In this document: in pieces, positions 22,860-36,512 of the stretch | How the letters are laid out: each line of letters starts with the position of its first letter | How positions within the stretch are numbered: the stretch's first letter is position 1 | Assembly: GCA_964036295.1 (NCBI GenBank) | Contig: OZ038466.1 | Span: 9,760,001 to 9,824,000 of the forward strand | Origin: Plumapathes pennacea | Taxonomy: Eukaryota; Cnidaria; Anthozoa; Antipatharia; Myriopathidae | Direction of reading: 5' to 3' | DNA length: 64,000 bases | Notes under the pieces: generated by a model | Databases searched by the model: none | Seen by the model: only the letters and a program-made list of their open reading frames with translations | What the model was told of the DNA's origin: nothing | Made by a program: the position numbers and the translations under genes

Positions 22860-25800
22860 AGATGGTCGAAAAATCTTGGAATTTTGACAAAATACTAAGG
22901 CTATAGCACAGGGTTTTTCCCCCAATTTTGGCCAAAAATTGAAAACTCTTGAAACTTTCAGGAAACCTTCCTGGGACTGTACGAAGACTTTTTGCAATAC
23001 ATTTTCCTTATCTATCTTCATCCGTTGCCGAGATATAGCAGCTTAACTCGAAAGGTGTGATAAATAAATTAGTACATGATTTGCTGTAATTTGCTCTAAT
23101 TTCTCCCGACGCGCGGGCTAAAAGTTTACAGAAACTATGCAAACTCCGTCGACATAGTCCCAGGAACGTTTCCTGAAAGTTTCATGCGATTCTGAGATGG
23201 TCGAAAAATCTTGGAATTTTTACAAAATACTAAGGCTATAGCACAGGGTTTTTCCCCCAATTATGGCCAAAAATTGAAAACTCTTGAAACTTTCAGGAAG
23301 CCTTCCTGGGACTGTACGAAGACTTTTTGCAATACATTTTCCTTATCTATCTTCATCCGTTGCCGAGATATAGCAGCTTAACTCGAAAGGTGTGATGAAT
23401 AAATTAGTGCATGATTTGCTGTAATTTGCTCTAATATCTCACGACGCGCGGGCTAAAACTTTACAAAAACTATGCAAAGTCCGTCGGCAAAATCCCAGGA
23501 ACGTTTCCTGAAAGTTTCATGCGATTCTGAGATGGTCGAAAAATCTTGGAATTTTGACAAAATACTAAGGCTATAGCACAGGGTTTTTTCCCGATTTTGG
23601 CCAAAAATTGAAAACTCTTGAAACTTTCAGGAAACCTTCCTGGGACTGTAAGAAGACTTTTTGCAATACATTTTCCTTATCTATCTTCATCCTTTGCCGA
23701 GATATAGCAGCTTAACTCGAAAGGTGTGATGAATAAATTAGTGCATGATTTGCTGTAACTTGCTCTAATTTCTCACGACGCGCGGGCTAAAAGTTTACAG
23801 AAACTATGCAAACTCCGTCGACATAGTCCCAGGAACGTTTCCTGAAGTTTCATGCGATTCTGAGATGGTCGAAAAATCTTGGAATTTTGACAAAATACTA
23901 AGGCTAAAGCACAGGGTTTTTCCCCCAATTTTGGCCAAAAATTGAATACTCTTGAAACTTTCAGGAAACCTTCCTGGGACTGTACGAAGACTTTTTGCAA
24001 TACATTTTCCTTATCTATCTTCATCCGTTGCCGAGATATAGCAGCTTAACTCGAAAGGTGTGATGAATAAATTAGTGCATGATTTGCTGTAATTTGCTCT
24101 AATATCTCACGACGCGCGGGCTAAAACTTTACAAAAACTATGCAAAGTCCGTCGGCAAAATCCCAGGAACGTTTCCTGAAAGTTTCATGCGATTCTGAGA
24201 TGGTCGAAAAATCTTGGAATTTTGACAAAATACTAAGGCTATAGCACAGGGTTTTTCCCCGATTTTGGCCAAAAATTGAAAACTCTTGAAACTTTCAGGA
24301 AACCTTCCTGGGACTGTAAGAAGACTTTTTGCAATACATTTTCCTTATCTATCTTCATCCTTTGCCGAGATATAGCAGCTTAAATCGAAAGGTGTGATGA
24401 ATAAATTAGTGCATGATTTGCTGTAACTTGCTCTAATTTCTCACGACGCGCGGGCTAAAAGTTTACAGAAACTATGCAAACTCCGTCGACATAGTCCCAG
24501 GAACGTTTCCTGAAGTTTCATGCGATTCTGAGATGGTCGAAAAATCTTGGAATTTTGACAAAATACTAAGGCTATAGCACAGGGTTTTTCCCCGATTTTG
24601 GCCAAAAATTGAAAACTCTTGAAACTTTCAGGAAACCTTCCTGGGACTGTAAGAAGACTTTTTGCAATACATTTTCCTTATCTATCTTCATCCGTTGCCG
24701 AGATATAGCAGCTTAACTCGAAAGGTGTGATGAATAAATTAGTGCATGATTTACTGTAATTTGCTCTAATATCTCACGACGCGCGGGCTAAAACTTTACA
24801 AAAACTATGCAAAGTCCGTCGGCAAAGTCCCACGAACGTTTCCTGAAAGTTTCATGCGATTCTGAGATGGTCGAAAAATCTTGGAATTTTTACAAAATAC
24901 TAAGGCTATAGCACAGGGTTTTTTCCCGATTTTGGCCAAAAATTGAAAACTCTTGAAACTTTCAGGAAACCTTCCTGGGACTGTAAGAAGACTTTTTGCA
25001 ATACATTTTCCTTATCTATCTTCATCCGTTGTCGAGATATAGCAGCTTAACTCGAAAGGTGTGATGAATTAATTAGTGCATGATTTGCTGTAATTTGCTC
25101 TAATATCTCACGACGCGCGGGCTAAATGTTTACAGAAACTATGCAAACTTCGTCGACATAGTAACAGGAACGTTTCCTGAAAGTTTCATGCGATTCTGAG
25201 ATGGTCGAAAAATCTTGGAATTTTTACAAAATACTAAAGCTATAGCACAGGGTTTTTTGCCGATTTTGGCCAAAAATTGAAAACTCTTGAAACTTTCAGA
25301 AAACCTTCCTGGGACTGTAAGAAGACTTTTTGCAATACATTTTCCTTATCTATCTTCATCCGTTGCCGAGATATAGCAGCTTAAAGCGAAAGGTGTGATG
25401 AATAAATTAGTGCATGATTTGCTGTAATTTGCTCTAATTTCTCACGACGGGCGGGCTAAAAGTTTACAAAAGCTATGCAAACTTCGTCGACATAGTCCCA
25501 GGAACGCTTCCTGAAAGTTTCATGCGATTCTGAGATGGTCGAAAAATCTTGGAATTTTGACAAAATACTAAGGCTATAGCACAGGGTTTTTCCCCGATTT
25601 TGGCCAAAAATTGAAAACTCTTGAAACTTTCAGGAAACCTTCCTGGGACTGTAAGAAGACTTTTTGCAATACATTTTCCTTATCTATCTTCATCCGTTGC
25701 CGAGATATAGCAGCTTAAATCGAAAGGTGTGATGAATTAATTAGTGTATGATTTGCTGTAATTTGCTGTAATTTCTCACGACGCGCGGGCTAAAAGTTTA

Positions 25801-27540
25801 CAGAAACTATGGAAACTTCGTCGACATAGTCACAGGAACGTTTCCTGAAAGTTTCATGCGATTCTGAGATGGTCGAAAAATCTTGGAATTTTGACAAAAT
25901 ACTAAGGCTATAGCACATGGTTTTTGCCCGATTTTAGCCAAAAATTGAAAACTCTTGAAACTTTCAGGAAACCTTCCTGGGACTGTAAGAAGACTTTTTG
26001 CAATACATTTTCCTTATCTATCTTCATCTGTTCCCGAGATATAGCAGCTTAAAGCGGAAGGTGTGATGAATAAATTAGTGCATGATTTGCTGTAATTTGT
26101 TCTAATTTCTCACGACGCGCAGGCTATAAATTTACAAAAACTATGCAAACTTCGTCGACATAGTCCCAGGAACGTTTCCTGAAAGTTTTATGCGATTCTG
26201 AGATAGTAGAAAAATCTTGGAATTTTGACAAAACACTAAAGCTATAGCACAGGATTTTTTGACGATTTTGGTCAAAAATTGAAAACTCTTGAAACTTTCA
26301 GGAAACCTTCCTGGGACTGTAAGAAGACTTTTTACAATACATTTTCCTTGTCTATCTTCATCCGTTGCCGAGATATAGCAGCTTAACTCGAAAGGTGTGA
26401 TAAATAAATTAGTGCATGATTTGCTGTAATTTGCTGTAATTTCTCACGACGCGCGTGCTAAAAGATTACAAAAACTATGCAAACTCCGTCGACATAGTCC
26501 CAGGAACGTTTCCTGAAAGTTTCTTGCGATTCTGAGATGGTCGAAAAATCTTGGAATTTTGACAAAATACTAAGGCTATAGCACAGGGTTTTTCCCCGAT
26601 TTTGGCCAAAAATTGAAAACTCTTGAAATTTTCAGGAAACCTTCCTGGGACTGTAAGAAGACTTTTTGCAATACATTTTCCTTATCTATCTTCATCCGTT
26701 GCCGAGATATAGCAGCTTAACTCGAAAGGTGTGATAAATAAATTAGTGCATGATTTGCTGTAATTTGCTCTAATATCTCACGACGCGCGGGCTAAAAGTT
26801 TACAAAAACTATGCAAACTCCGTCGACATAGTCACAGGAACGTTTCCTGAAAGTTTCATGCGATTCTGAGATGGTCGAAAAATCTTGGAATTTTGACAAA
26901 AAAATTAAGGCTATAGCACAGGGTTTTTCCCCGATTTTGGCCAAAAATTGAAAACTCTTGAAACTTTCAGGAAACCTTCCTGGGACTATAAGAAGACTAT
27001 TTGCAATACATTTTCCTTATCTATCTTCATCCGTTGCCGAGATATAGCAGCTCTACTCGAAAGGTGTGATAAATAAATTAGTGCATGATTTGCTGTAATT
27101 TGCTGTAATTTCTCACGACGCGCGGGCTAAAAGTTTACAGAAACTATGCAAACTCCGTCGACATAGTCCCAGGAACGTTTCCTGAATGTTTCATGCGATT
27201 CTGAGATGGTCGAAAAATCTTGGAATTTTGACAAAATCTAAGGCTATAGCACAGGGTTTTTCCCCGATTTTGGCCAAAAATTGAAAACTCTTGAAACTTT
27301 CAGGAAACCTTCCTGGGACTGTAAGAAGACTTTTTGCAATACATTTTCCTTATCTATCTTCATCCGTTGCCGAGATATAACAGCTTAAATCAAAAGGTGT
27401 GATGAATAAAGTAGTGCATGATTTGCTGTAATTTGCTCTAATATCTCACGACGCGCGGGCTAAAAGTTTACAGAAACTATGCAAACTCCGTCAACATAGT
27501 TCCAGGAACGTTTCTTCACAGTTTCATGCGATTCTGAGAT
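22860..27540. repeat. higher-order satellite unit, copy 1 (~4.68 kb, 14 monomers)
   Basis: Rare variants recur 4,677-4,680 bp away: the TCTCCCGACG variant (23101 and ~27780), GACGATTTTGGTCAAAAATT (26261 and 30938) and a CCCCCAATTTTGG variant (~22917 and ~27594). Edges are approximate, set where the variant pattern stops matching. Confidence 0.8.
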
Positions 27541-30500
27541 GGTCGAAAAATCTTGGAATTTTGACAAAATACTAAGGCTATAGCACAGGGTTTTTCCCCC
27601 AATTTTGGCCAAAAATTGAAAACTCTTGAAACTTTCAGGAAACCTTCCTGGGACTGTACGAAGACTTTTTGCAATACATTTTCCTTATCTATCTTCATCC
27701 GTTGCCGAGATATAGCAGCTTAATTCGAAAGGTGTGATAAATAAATTAGTACATGATTTGCTGTAATTTGCTCTAATTTCTCCCGACGCGCGGGCTAAAA
27801 GTTTACAGAAACTATGCAAACTCCGTCGACATAGTCCCAGGAACGTTTCCTGAAAGTTTCATGCGATTCTGAGATGGTCGAAAAATCTTGGAATTTTTAT
27901 AAAATACTAAGGCTATAGCACAGGGTTTTTCCCCCAATTATGGCCAAAAATTGAAAACTCTTGAAACTTTCAGGAAGCCTTCCTGGGACTGTACGAAGAC
28001 TTTTTGCAATACATTTTCCTTATCTATCTTCATCCGTTGCCGAGATATAGCAGCTTAACTCGAAAGGTGTGATGAATAAATTAGTGCATGATTTGCTGTA
28101 ATTTGCTCTAATATCTCACGACGCGCGGGCTAAAACTTTACAAAAACTATGCAAAGTCCGTCGGCAAAATCCCAGGAACGTTTCCTGAAAGTTTCATGCG
28201 ATTCTGAGATGGTCGAAAAATCTTGGAATTTTGACAAAATACTAAGGCTATAGCACAGGGTTTTTCCCCGATTTTGGCCAAAAATTGAAAACTCTTGAAA
28301 CTTTCAGGAAACCTTCCTGGGACTGTAAGAAGACTTTTTGCAATACATTTTCCTTATCTATCTTCATCCTTTGCCGAGATATAGCAGCTTAAATCGAAAG
28401 GTGTGATGAATAAATTAGTGCATGATTTGCTGTAACTTGCTCTAATTTCTCACGACGCGCGGGCTAAAAGTTTACAGAAACTATGCAAACTCCGTCGACA
28501 TAGTCCCAGGAACGTTTCCTGAAGTTTCATGCGATTCTGAGATGGTCGAAAAATCTTGGAATTTTGACAAAATACTAAGGCTATAGCACAGGGTTTTTCC
28601 CCGATTTTGGCCAAAAATTGAAAACTCTTGAAACTTTCAGGAAACCTTCCTGGGACTGTAAGAAGACTTTTTGCAATACATTTTCCTTATCTATCTTCAT
28701 CCGTTGCCGAGATATAGCAGCTTAACTCGAAAGGTGTGATGAATAAATTAGTGCATGATTTGCTGAAATTTGCTCTAATATCTCACGACGCGCGGGCTAA
28801 AACTTTACAAAAACTATGCAAAGTCCGTCGGCAAAGTCCCACGAACGTTTCCTGAAAGTTTCATGCGATTCTGAGATGGTCGAAAAATCTTGGAATTTTT
28901 ACAAAATACTAAGGCTATAGCACAGGGTTTTTTCCCGATTTTGGCCAAAAATTGAAAACTCTTGAAACTTTCAGGAAACCTTCCTGGGACTGTAAGAAGA
29001 CTTTTTGCAATACATTTTCCTTATCTATCTTCATCCGTTGCCGAGATATAGCAGCTTAACTCGAAAGGTGTGATGAATAAATTAGTGCATGATTTGCTGA
29101 AATTTGTTCTAATATCTCACGACGCGCGGGCTAAAACTTTACAAAAACTATGCAAAGTCCGTCGGCAAAGTCCCACGAACGTTTCCTGAAAGTTTCATGC
29201 GATTCTGAGATGGTCGAAAAATCTTGGAATTTTTACAAAATACTAAGGCTATAGCACAGGGTTTTTCCCCGATTTTGGCCAAAAATTGAAAACTCTTGAA
29301 ACTTTCAGGAAACCTTCCTGGGACTGTAAGAAGACTTTTTGCAATACATTTTCCTTATCTATCTTCATCCGTTGCCGAGATATAGCAGCTTAACTCGAAA
29401 GGTGTGATGAATTAATTAGTGCATGATTTGCTGTAATTTGCTCTAATATCTCACGACGCGCGGGCTAAATGTTTACAGAAACTATGCAAACTTCGTCGAC
29501 ATAGTAACAGGAACGTTTCCTGAAAGTTTCATGCGATTCTGAGATGGTCGAAAAATCTTGGAATTTTGACAAAATACTAAGGCTATAGCACAGGGTTTTT
29601 TGCCGATTTTGGCCAAAAATTGAAAACTCTTGAAACTTTCAGAAAACCTTCCTGGGACTGTAAGAAGACTTTTTGCAATACATTTTCCTTATCTATCTTC
29701 ATCCGTTGCCGAGATATAGCAGCTTAACTCGAAAGGTGTGATGAATAAATTAGTGCATGATTTGCTGTAATTTGCTCTAATTTCTCACGACGCGCGGGCT
29801 AAAAGTTTACAAAAGCTATGCAAACTTCGTCGACATAGTCCCAGGAACGCTTCCTGAAAGTTTCATGCGATTCTGAGATGGTCGAAAAATCTTGGAATTT
29901 TGACAAAATACTAAGGCTATAGCACAGGGTTTTTCCCCGATTTTGGCCAAAAATTGAAAACTCTTGAAACTTTCAGGAAACCTTCCTGGGACTGTAAGAA
30001 GACTTTTTGCAACACATTTTCCTTATCTATCTTCATCCGTTGCCGAGATATAGCAGCTTAAATCGAAAGGTGTGATGAATTAATTAGTGCATGATTTGCT
30101 GTAATTTGCTGTAATTTCTCACGACGCGCGGGCTAAAAGTTTACAGAAACTATGGAAAGTTCGTCGACATAGTCACAGGAACGTTTCCTGAAAGTTTCAT
30201 GCGATTCTGAGATGGTAGAAAAATCTTGGAATTTTGACAAAATACTAAGGCTATAGCACAGGGTTTTTTGCCGATTTTGGCCAAAAATTGAAAACTCTTG
30301 AAACTTTCAGAAAACCTTCCTGGGACTGTAAGAAGACTTTTTGCAATACATTTTCCTTATCTATCTTCATCCGTTGCCGAGATATAGCAACTTAAAGCGA
30401 AAGGTGTGATGAATAAATTAGTGCATGATTTGCTGTAATTTGCTCTAATTCCTCATGAAGCGCGGGCTAAAAGTTTACAAAAGCTATGCAAACTTCGTCG

Positions 30501-32195
30501 ACATAGTCCCAGGAACGTTTCCTGAAAGTTTCATGCGATTCTGAGATGGTCGAAAAATCTTGGAATTTTGACAAAATACTAAGGCTATAGCACATGGTTT
30601 TTGCCCGATTTTAGCCAAAAATTGAAAACTCTTGAAACTTTCAGGAAACCTTCCTGGGACTGTAAGAAGACTTTTTGCAATACATTTTCCTTATCTATCT
30701 TCATCTGTTCCCGAGATATAGCAGCTTAAAGCGAAAGGTGTGATGAATAAATTAGTGCATGATTTGCTGTAATTTGTTCTAATTTCTCACGACGCGCAGG
30801 CTATAAATTTACAAAAACTATGCAAACTTCGTCGACATAGTCCCAGGAACGTTTCCTGAAAGTTTTATGCGATTCTGAGATAGTAGAAAAATCTTGGAAT
30901 TTTGACAAAACACTAAAGCTATAGCACAGGATTTTTTGACGATTTTGGTCAAAAATTGAAAACTCTTGAAACTTTCAGGAAACCTTCCTGGGACTGTAAG
31001 AAGACTTTTTACAATACATTTTCCTTGTCTATCTTCATCCGTTGCCGAGATATAGCAGCTTAACTCGAAAGGTGTGATAAATAAATTAGTGCATGATTTG
31101 CTGTAATTTGCTGTAATTTCTCACGACGCGCGTGCTAAAAGATTACAAAAACTATGCAAACTCCGTCGACATAGTCCCAGGAACGTTTCCTGAAAGTTTC
31201 TTGCGATTCTGAGATGGTCGAAAAATCTTGGAATTTTGACTAAATACTAAGGCTATAGCACAGGGTTTTTCCCCGATTTTGGCCAAAAATTGAAAACTCT
31301 TGAAATTTTCAGGAAACTTTCCTGGGACTGTAAGAAGACTTTTTGCAATACATTTTCCTTATCTATCTTCATCCGTTGCCAAGATATAGCAGCTTAACTC
31401 GAAAGGTGTGATAAATAAATTAGTGCATGATTTGCTGTAATTTGCTCTAATATCTCACGACGCGCGGGCTAAAAGTTTACAAAATTTATGCAAACTCCGT
31501 CGACATAGTCACAGGAACGTTTCCTGAAAGTTTCATGCGATTCTGAGATGGTCGAAAAATCTTGGAATTTTGACAAAAAAATTAAGGCTATAGCACAGGG
31601 TTTTTCCCCGATTTTGGCCAAAAATTGAAAACTCTTGAAACTTTCAGGAAACCTTCCTGGGACTATAAGAAGACTATTTGCAATACATTTTCCTTATCTA
31701 TCTTCATCCGTTGCCGAGATATAGCAGCTCTACTCGAAAGGTGTGATAAATAAGTTAGTGCATGATTTGCTGTAATTTGCTCTAATTTCTCACGACGCGC
31801 GGGCTAAAAGTTTACAGAAACTATGCAAACTCCGTCGACATAGTCCCAGGAACGTTTCCTGAATGTTTCATGCGATTCTGAGATGGTCGAAAAATCTTGG
31901 AATTTTGACAAAATCTAAGGCTATAGCACAGGGTTTTTCCCCGATTTTGCCAAAAATTGAAAACTCTTGAAACTTTCAGGAAACCTTCCTGGGACTGCAA
32001 GAAGACTTTTTGCAATACATTTTCCTTATCTATCTTCATCCGTTGCCGAGATATAACAGCTTAAATCAAAAGGTGTGATGAATAAAGTAGTGCATGATTT
32101 GCTGTAATTTGCTATAATTTCTCACGACGCGCGGGCTAAAAGTTTACAGAAACTATGCAAACTCCGTCAACATAGTCCCAGGAACGTTTCTTGAC
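27540..32195. repeat. higher-order satellite unit, copy 2
   Basis: Tandem second copy of the 14-monomer block. It carries the same ordered series of monomer variants, including ATAAAGTAGTGCATG near its end (27408 and ~32085). Confidence 0.8.
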
Positions 32196-34935
32196 AGTTT
32201 CATGCGATTCTGAGATGGTCGAAAAATCTTGGAATTTTGACAAAATACTAAGGCTATAGCACAGGGTTTTTCCCCGATTTTGGCCAAAAATTGAAAACTC
32301 TTGAAACTTTCAGGAAACCTTCCTGGGACTGTAAGAAGACTTTTTGCAATACATTTTCCTTATCTATCTTCATCCGTTGCCGAGATATAGCAGCTTAACT
32401 CGAAAGGTGTGATAAATAAATTAGTGCATGATTTGCTGTAATTTGCTCTAATTTCTCACGACGCGCGGGCTAAAAGATTACAAAAACTATACAAACTCCG
32501 TCGACATAGTCCCAGGAACGTTTCCTGAAAGTTCCATGCGATTCTGAGATGGTCGAAAAATCTTGGAATTTTGACTAAATACTAAGGCTATAGCACAGGG
32601 TTTTTCCCCGATTTTGGCCAAAAATTGAAAACTCTTGAAACTTTCAGGAAATCTTCCTGGGACTGTAAGAAGACTTTTTGCAATACATTTTCCTTATCTA
32701 TCTTCATCCGTTGCCGAGATATAGCAGCTTAACTCGAAAGGTGTGATAAATAAATTAGTGCATGATTTGCTGTAATTTGCTCTAATTTCTCACGACGCGC
32801 GGGCTAAAAGATTACAAAAACTATGCAAACTCCGTCGACATAGTCCCAGGAACGTTTCCTGAAAGTTTCATGCGATTCTGAGATGGTCGAAAAATCTTGG
32901 AATTTTTACAAAATACTAAGGCTATAGCACAGGGTTTTTCCCCGATTTTGGCCAAAAGTTGAAAACTCTTGAAACTTTCAGGAAATCTTCCTGGGACTGT
33001 AAGAAGACTTTTTGCAATACATTTTCCTTATCTATCTTCATCCGTTGCCGAGATATAGCAGCTTAACTCGAAAGGTGTGATAAATAAATTAGTACATGAT
33101 TTGCTGTAATTTGCTGTAATTTCTCACGACGCGCGGGCTAAAAGATTACAAAAACTATGCAAACTCCGTCGACATAGTCCCAGGAACGTTTCCTGAAAGT
33201 TTCATGCGATTCTGAGATGGTCGAAAAATCTTGGAATTTTGACTAAATACTCAGGCTATAGCACAGGGTTTTTCCCCGATTTTGGCCAAAAATTGAAAAC
33301 TCTTGAAACTTTCAGGAAACCTTCCTGGGACTGTAAGAAGACTTTTTGCAATACATTTTCCTTATCTATCTTCATCCGTTGCCGAGATATAGCAGCTTAA
33401 ATCGAAAGGTGTGATGAATAAATTAGTGCATGATTTGCTGTAATTTGCTATAATTTCTCACGACGCGCGGGCTAAAAGTTTACAGAAACTATGCAAACTC
33501 CGTCGACATAGTCCCAGGAACGTTTCCTGACAGTTTCATGCGATTCTGAGATGGCCGAAAAATCTTGGAATTTTGACAAAATACTAAGGCTATTGCACAG
33601 GGTTTTTCCCCGATTTTGGCCAAAAATTGAAAACTCTTGAAACTTTCAGGAAACCTTCCTGGGACTGTAAGAAGACTTTTTGCAATACATTTTCCTTATC
33701 TATCTTTATCCGTTGCCGAGATATAGCAACTTAACTCGAAAGGTGTGATGAATTAATTAGGGCATGATTTGCTGTAATTTGCTCTAATATCTCACGACGC
33801 GCGGGCTAAAACTTTACAAAAACTATGCAAACTCCGTCGGCATAGTCCCAGGAACGCTTCCTGAAAGTTTCATGTGATTCTGAGATGGTCGAAAAATCTT
33901 GGAATTTTGACAAAATACTAAGGCTATAGCACAGGGTTTTTTGCCGATTTTGGCCAAAAATTGAAAACTCTTGAAACTTTCAGGAAGCCTTCCTTGGACT
34001 ATAACAAGACGTTTTGCAATACATTTGCTTTATCTATCTTTATCCGTTGCCGAGATATAGGAGCTTAACTCGAAAGGTGTGATGAATTAATTAGTGCATG
34101 ATTTGCTGTAATTTGCTCTAATTTCTCACGACGCGCGGGCTAAAAGTTTACAAAAACGATGCAAACTCCTTCGGCATAGTCCCAGGAACGCTTCCTGAAA
34201 GTTTCATGCGATTCTGAGATGGTCGAAAAATGTTCGAATTTTGACAAAATACTAAGGCTATAGCACAGGGTTTTTTGTCAAAAATTGAAAACTCTTGAAA
34301 CTCTTGAAACTTTCAGGAAACCTTCCTGGGGCTATAATAAGACTTTTTGCAAGACCTTTGCTTTATCTATCTTTATCCGTTGCCGAGATATAGGAGTTTA
34401 ACTCGAATGGTGTGATGAATTAATTAGTGTATAATTTGCTGTCGTTTGCTGTAATTTCTCACGACGCGCGGGCGAAAAGTTTACAAAAACTATGCAAACT
34501 CCGTCGGCATAGTCCGAGGAACGTTTCCTGAAAGTTTCATGCGATTCTGGGATGGTCGAAAAATGTTCGAAGTTTGACAAAATAGTAAGGTTATAGCACG
34601 GAGTTTTTTTGTGAAAAATTGAAAACTCTTGAAACTTTCAGGAAACCTTCCTTGTACTATAACAAGACTTTTTGCAATACATTTGCTTTATCTATCTTCA
34701 TCCGTTGGAGAGATATAGCAGCTTAAATTTGGCTGCTTTGCTGGAATGGTGCGATGTTTTAATTAGTGCATGATTTGCTCGTGTGGGCTTAAAGTTTTCA
34801 TGATTTGCTCGTGTGGGCTTAAAGTTTACAAAACAGTATGCAAAATCCGTCGGAATAGTCTCAGGAACGTTTCCTGAAAGTTTCATGCGATTCTGAGGTG
34901 GTCGAAAAATGACCGGAGTTTCATAAAATACTAAG

Positions 34936-35262
34936 GGATCGTTCGATTTGGTCTATTTCGGACTAAGAATAGTGATACAGATTGATAAAATATTTTGCTT
35001 TATAGCTGAATTATGTCGAGAGTACGGTGGCCCACAAGTGTCACGGCACCAACAAGCTTTACGGCAACCGTGGTTGCCGTAAAGTTTTTGTTGGTGCCGT
35101 GACACTTGTGGGCCACCATACGAGAGGTATTGGGAGCTGTTCAAAATTTCAGCGCGAATGTTTTGAAAACAATCCCGAAATATAATTCCCCAAAAACAAG
35201 CAAAAATTTGGATCATTTTAGCTATTCCTATTCCGGAATACGGTCAATCGAATGCTCCTTCA
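34936..35262. mobile_element. MITE inserted into the last satellite monomer
   Basis: The monomer stops after AAATACTAAGG and resumes after the element at AGGCTATAGCACAGGGTTTT (35262-35282). The element ends are roughly inverted: GGATCGTTCGATTTGGTCTA on the left and TAGAC-like CGGTCAATCGAATGCTCCTT on the right. The same termini occur at 1975-2050 and 42379-42420. A separate hairpin sits inside it. Confidence 0.8.
35022..35121. mobile_element. near-perfect 100-bp hairpin nested in the MITE
   Basis: GTACGGTGGCCCACAAGTGT is mirrored by ACACTTGTGGGCCACCATAC with ~45-bp arms and almost no mismatch. Probably a small foldback element inserted in the larger MITE; the high arm identity suggests a recent event. 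Confidence 0.8.
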
Positions 35263-35282
35263 GGCTATAGCACAGGGTTTTC

Positions 35283-36360
35283 ACTGCCGCGCTGTCATTG
35301 TCACGGAGTTACTCAGGGTATTGGATTATATCCCCGTTACATTACGAATCTCTCAAAATTGACAGTCACAATGTTTCACAAAGACTTGTAACAGACCTCA
35401 GGTGAAAATTACTTCAGCACATAATGTCTAGAAAACTCAGATACAACGTTACACCGCATTTTTCCAGTGTTTTTCCGGCTGTCCAAGATTGAGTGCAACC
35501 CATCCAGCCCTCCCGTAACAAAAACGAGTCTCAACGCAAACCGTTGTTTTTTAATGGCGTTGATCATTAATAATAGTAATTTTTGAATAACTGTTTCAGT
35601 GACTTCAAAAGCAATTATGGGAGATGACCTTGTTAAAAAAGCATAGAAAATAGGTCGTTTTCCTCACAAAAAACAAAGCGGTTAACGATTAACGAAGGAC
35701 TGTTGCAAAACTCTGCTATACCCGTTGATCTCCCGTAAATGATGTTCGTAACGTTGGTGCACTTAGACCATAAAGGGAAAGCTGGACATGATCATAGAAA
35801 AATTAGATCACTGTACAACAACTTTCTGCTTCTTTGTTCAAAAAGGGATAGCCATGACTGCCACAAACAAAGAACTTCAACAAAGTACCTTTAAACATTT
35901 ATGGCAAAGCATATGATTTGCAGCCATAGACAGAGCTTGGCAAAAGTCCGTCGTTTGTACAGGCCATTAGCAAATGAGAGTATACTGCATGTTGTTTAGC
36001 GTTACTACATAATTGTCAGATAAATATATCTGAAACATCCAGGAAACATTTTAAGCAGCAGTGGACAAAGGACACAACTATTAGCAACCACTGAACACAA
36101 GTGTCGAGGTTTCCGTACGGTAACCACAGCAACCCAAAGCAGGAGCCCCACACTTCTGAGACCAGTCCACAAGTAATAAAAATCCAACCAAATATGGTAC
36201 AATTAAATTCCACCCCAATATATGAATAAAATAATATACAGTAACAAGAAGTTCTGCAATGCGAATCAAACTTGCTTCATTCTCAGAAATGGTGGAAGCA
36301 GACTCGAGTGATGGTTCAAACTCCGGCCTTTCGAAGCAAATATAGAACGTCTAATAAAGT
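35283..36360. other. unique non-coding sequence
   Basis: No recognisable exon, RNA gene or repeat. Overlapping short open readings on the - strand at 36005-36269 occur in three frames at once and share no domain. Confidence 0.4.
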
Positions 36361-36365
36361 AAAGC

Positions 36366-36512
36366 CTTGATATAACTAAGGCCAAGGGACCAGGAAAATA
36401 TGTTCGTTATAACGGGTTTCGATATAGCGAGGTTCCGCTTCCATACATTTAGCGTAGCTGGGCTGGTTTTCGTTATACTGAGGTTCGTTATATTCAGGTT
36501 TTACCGTTACAC
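36366..36512. mobile_element. pogo/Tigger-like fragment
   Basis: TTCGTTATAACGGGTTTCGATATAGCGAGG and related GTTATACTGAGGTTCG strings resemble the A+T-rich inverted ends of pogo-class elements. Degraded, no transposase. Confidence 0.5.

Larger units (their letters stand above)
19783..34935. repeat. satellite array, ~334-bp monomer, ~45 copies
   Basis: The sequence CTCACGACGCGCGGGCTAAA recurs every 333-335 bp (20101, 20434, 20767, 21101, 21436, 21770, 22103 and onward) across 15 kb without interruption. Other landmarks in each monomer are CTAAGGCTATAGCACAGGGT, GACTTTTTGCAATACATTT and TCTGAGATGGTCGAAAAAT. All frames are repeatedly closed; the ~60-80 residue open readings at the same phase in several monomers are chance. 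Internal monomers are homogeneous; those at both ends differ by shared changes. It lies between the 53-residue gene and the 3' end of the Ig gene. Confidence 0.97.

Noticed and set aside
22800..32039. Recurrent 60-83 residue - strand reading in several satellite monomers (MKIDKENVLQK...)
   Set aside because: Present only in monomers that lost a stop by substitution; neighbouring monomers close the frame. No domain, and no sign of coding constraint.
19783..34935. CRISPR-like regular repeats
   Set aside because: Direct tandem monomers without unique spacers in a eukaryotic context.
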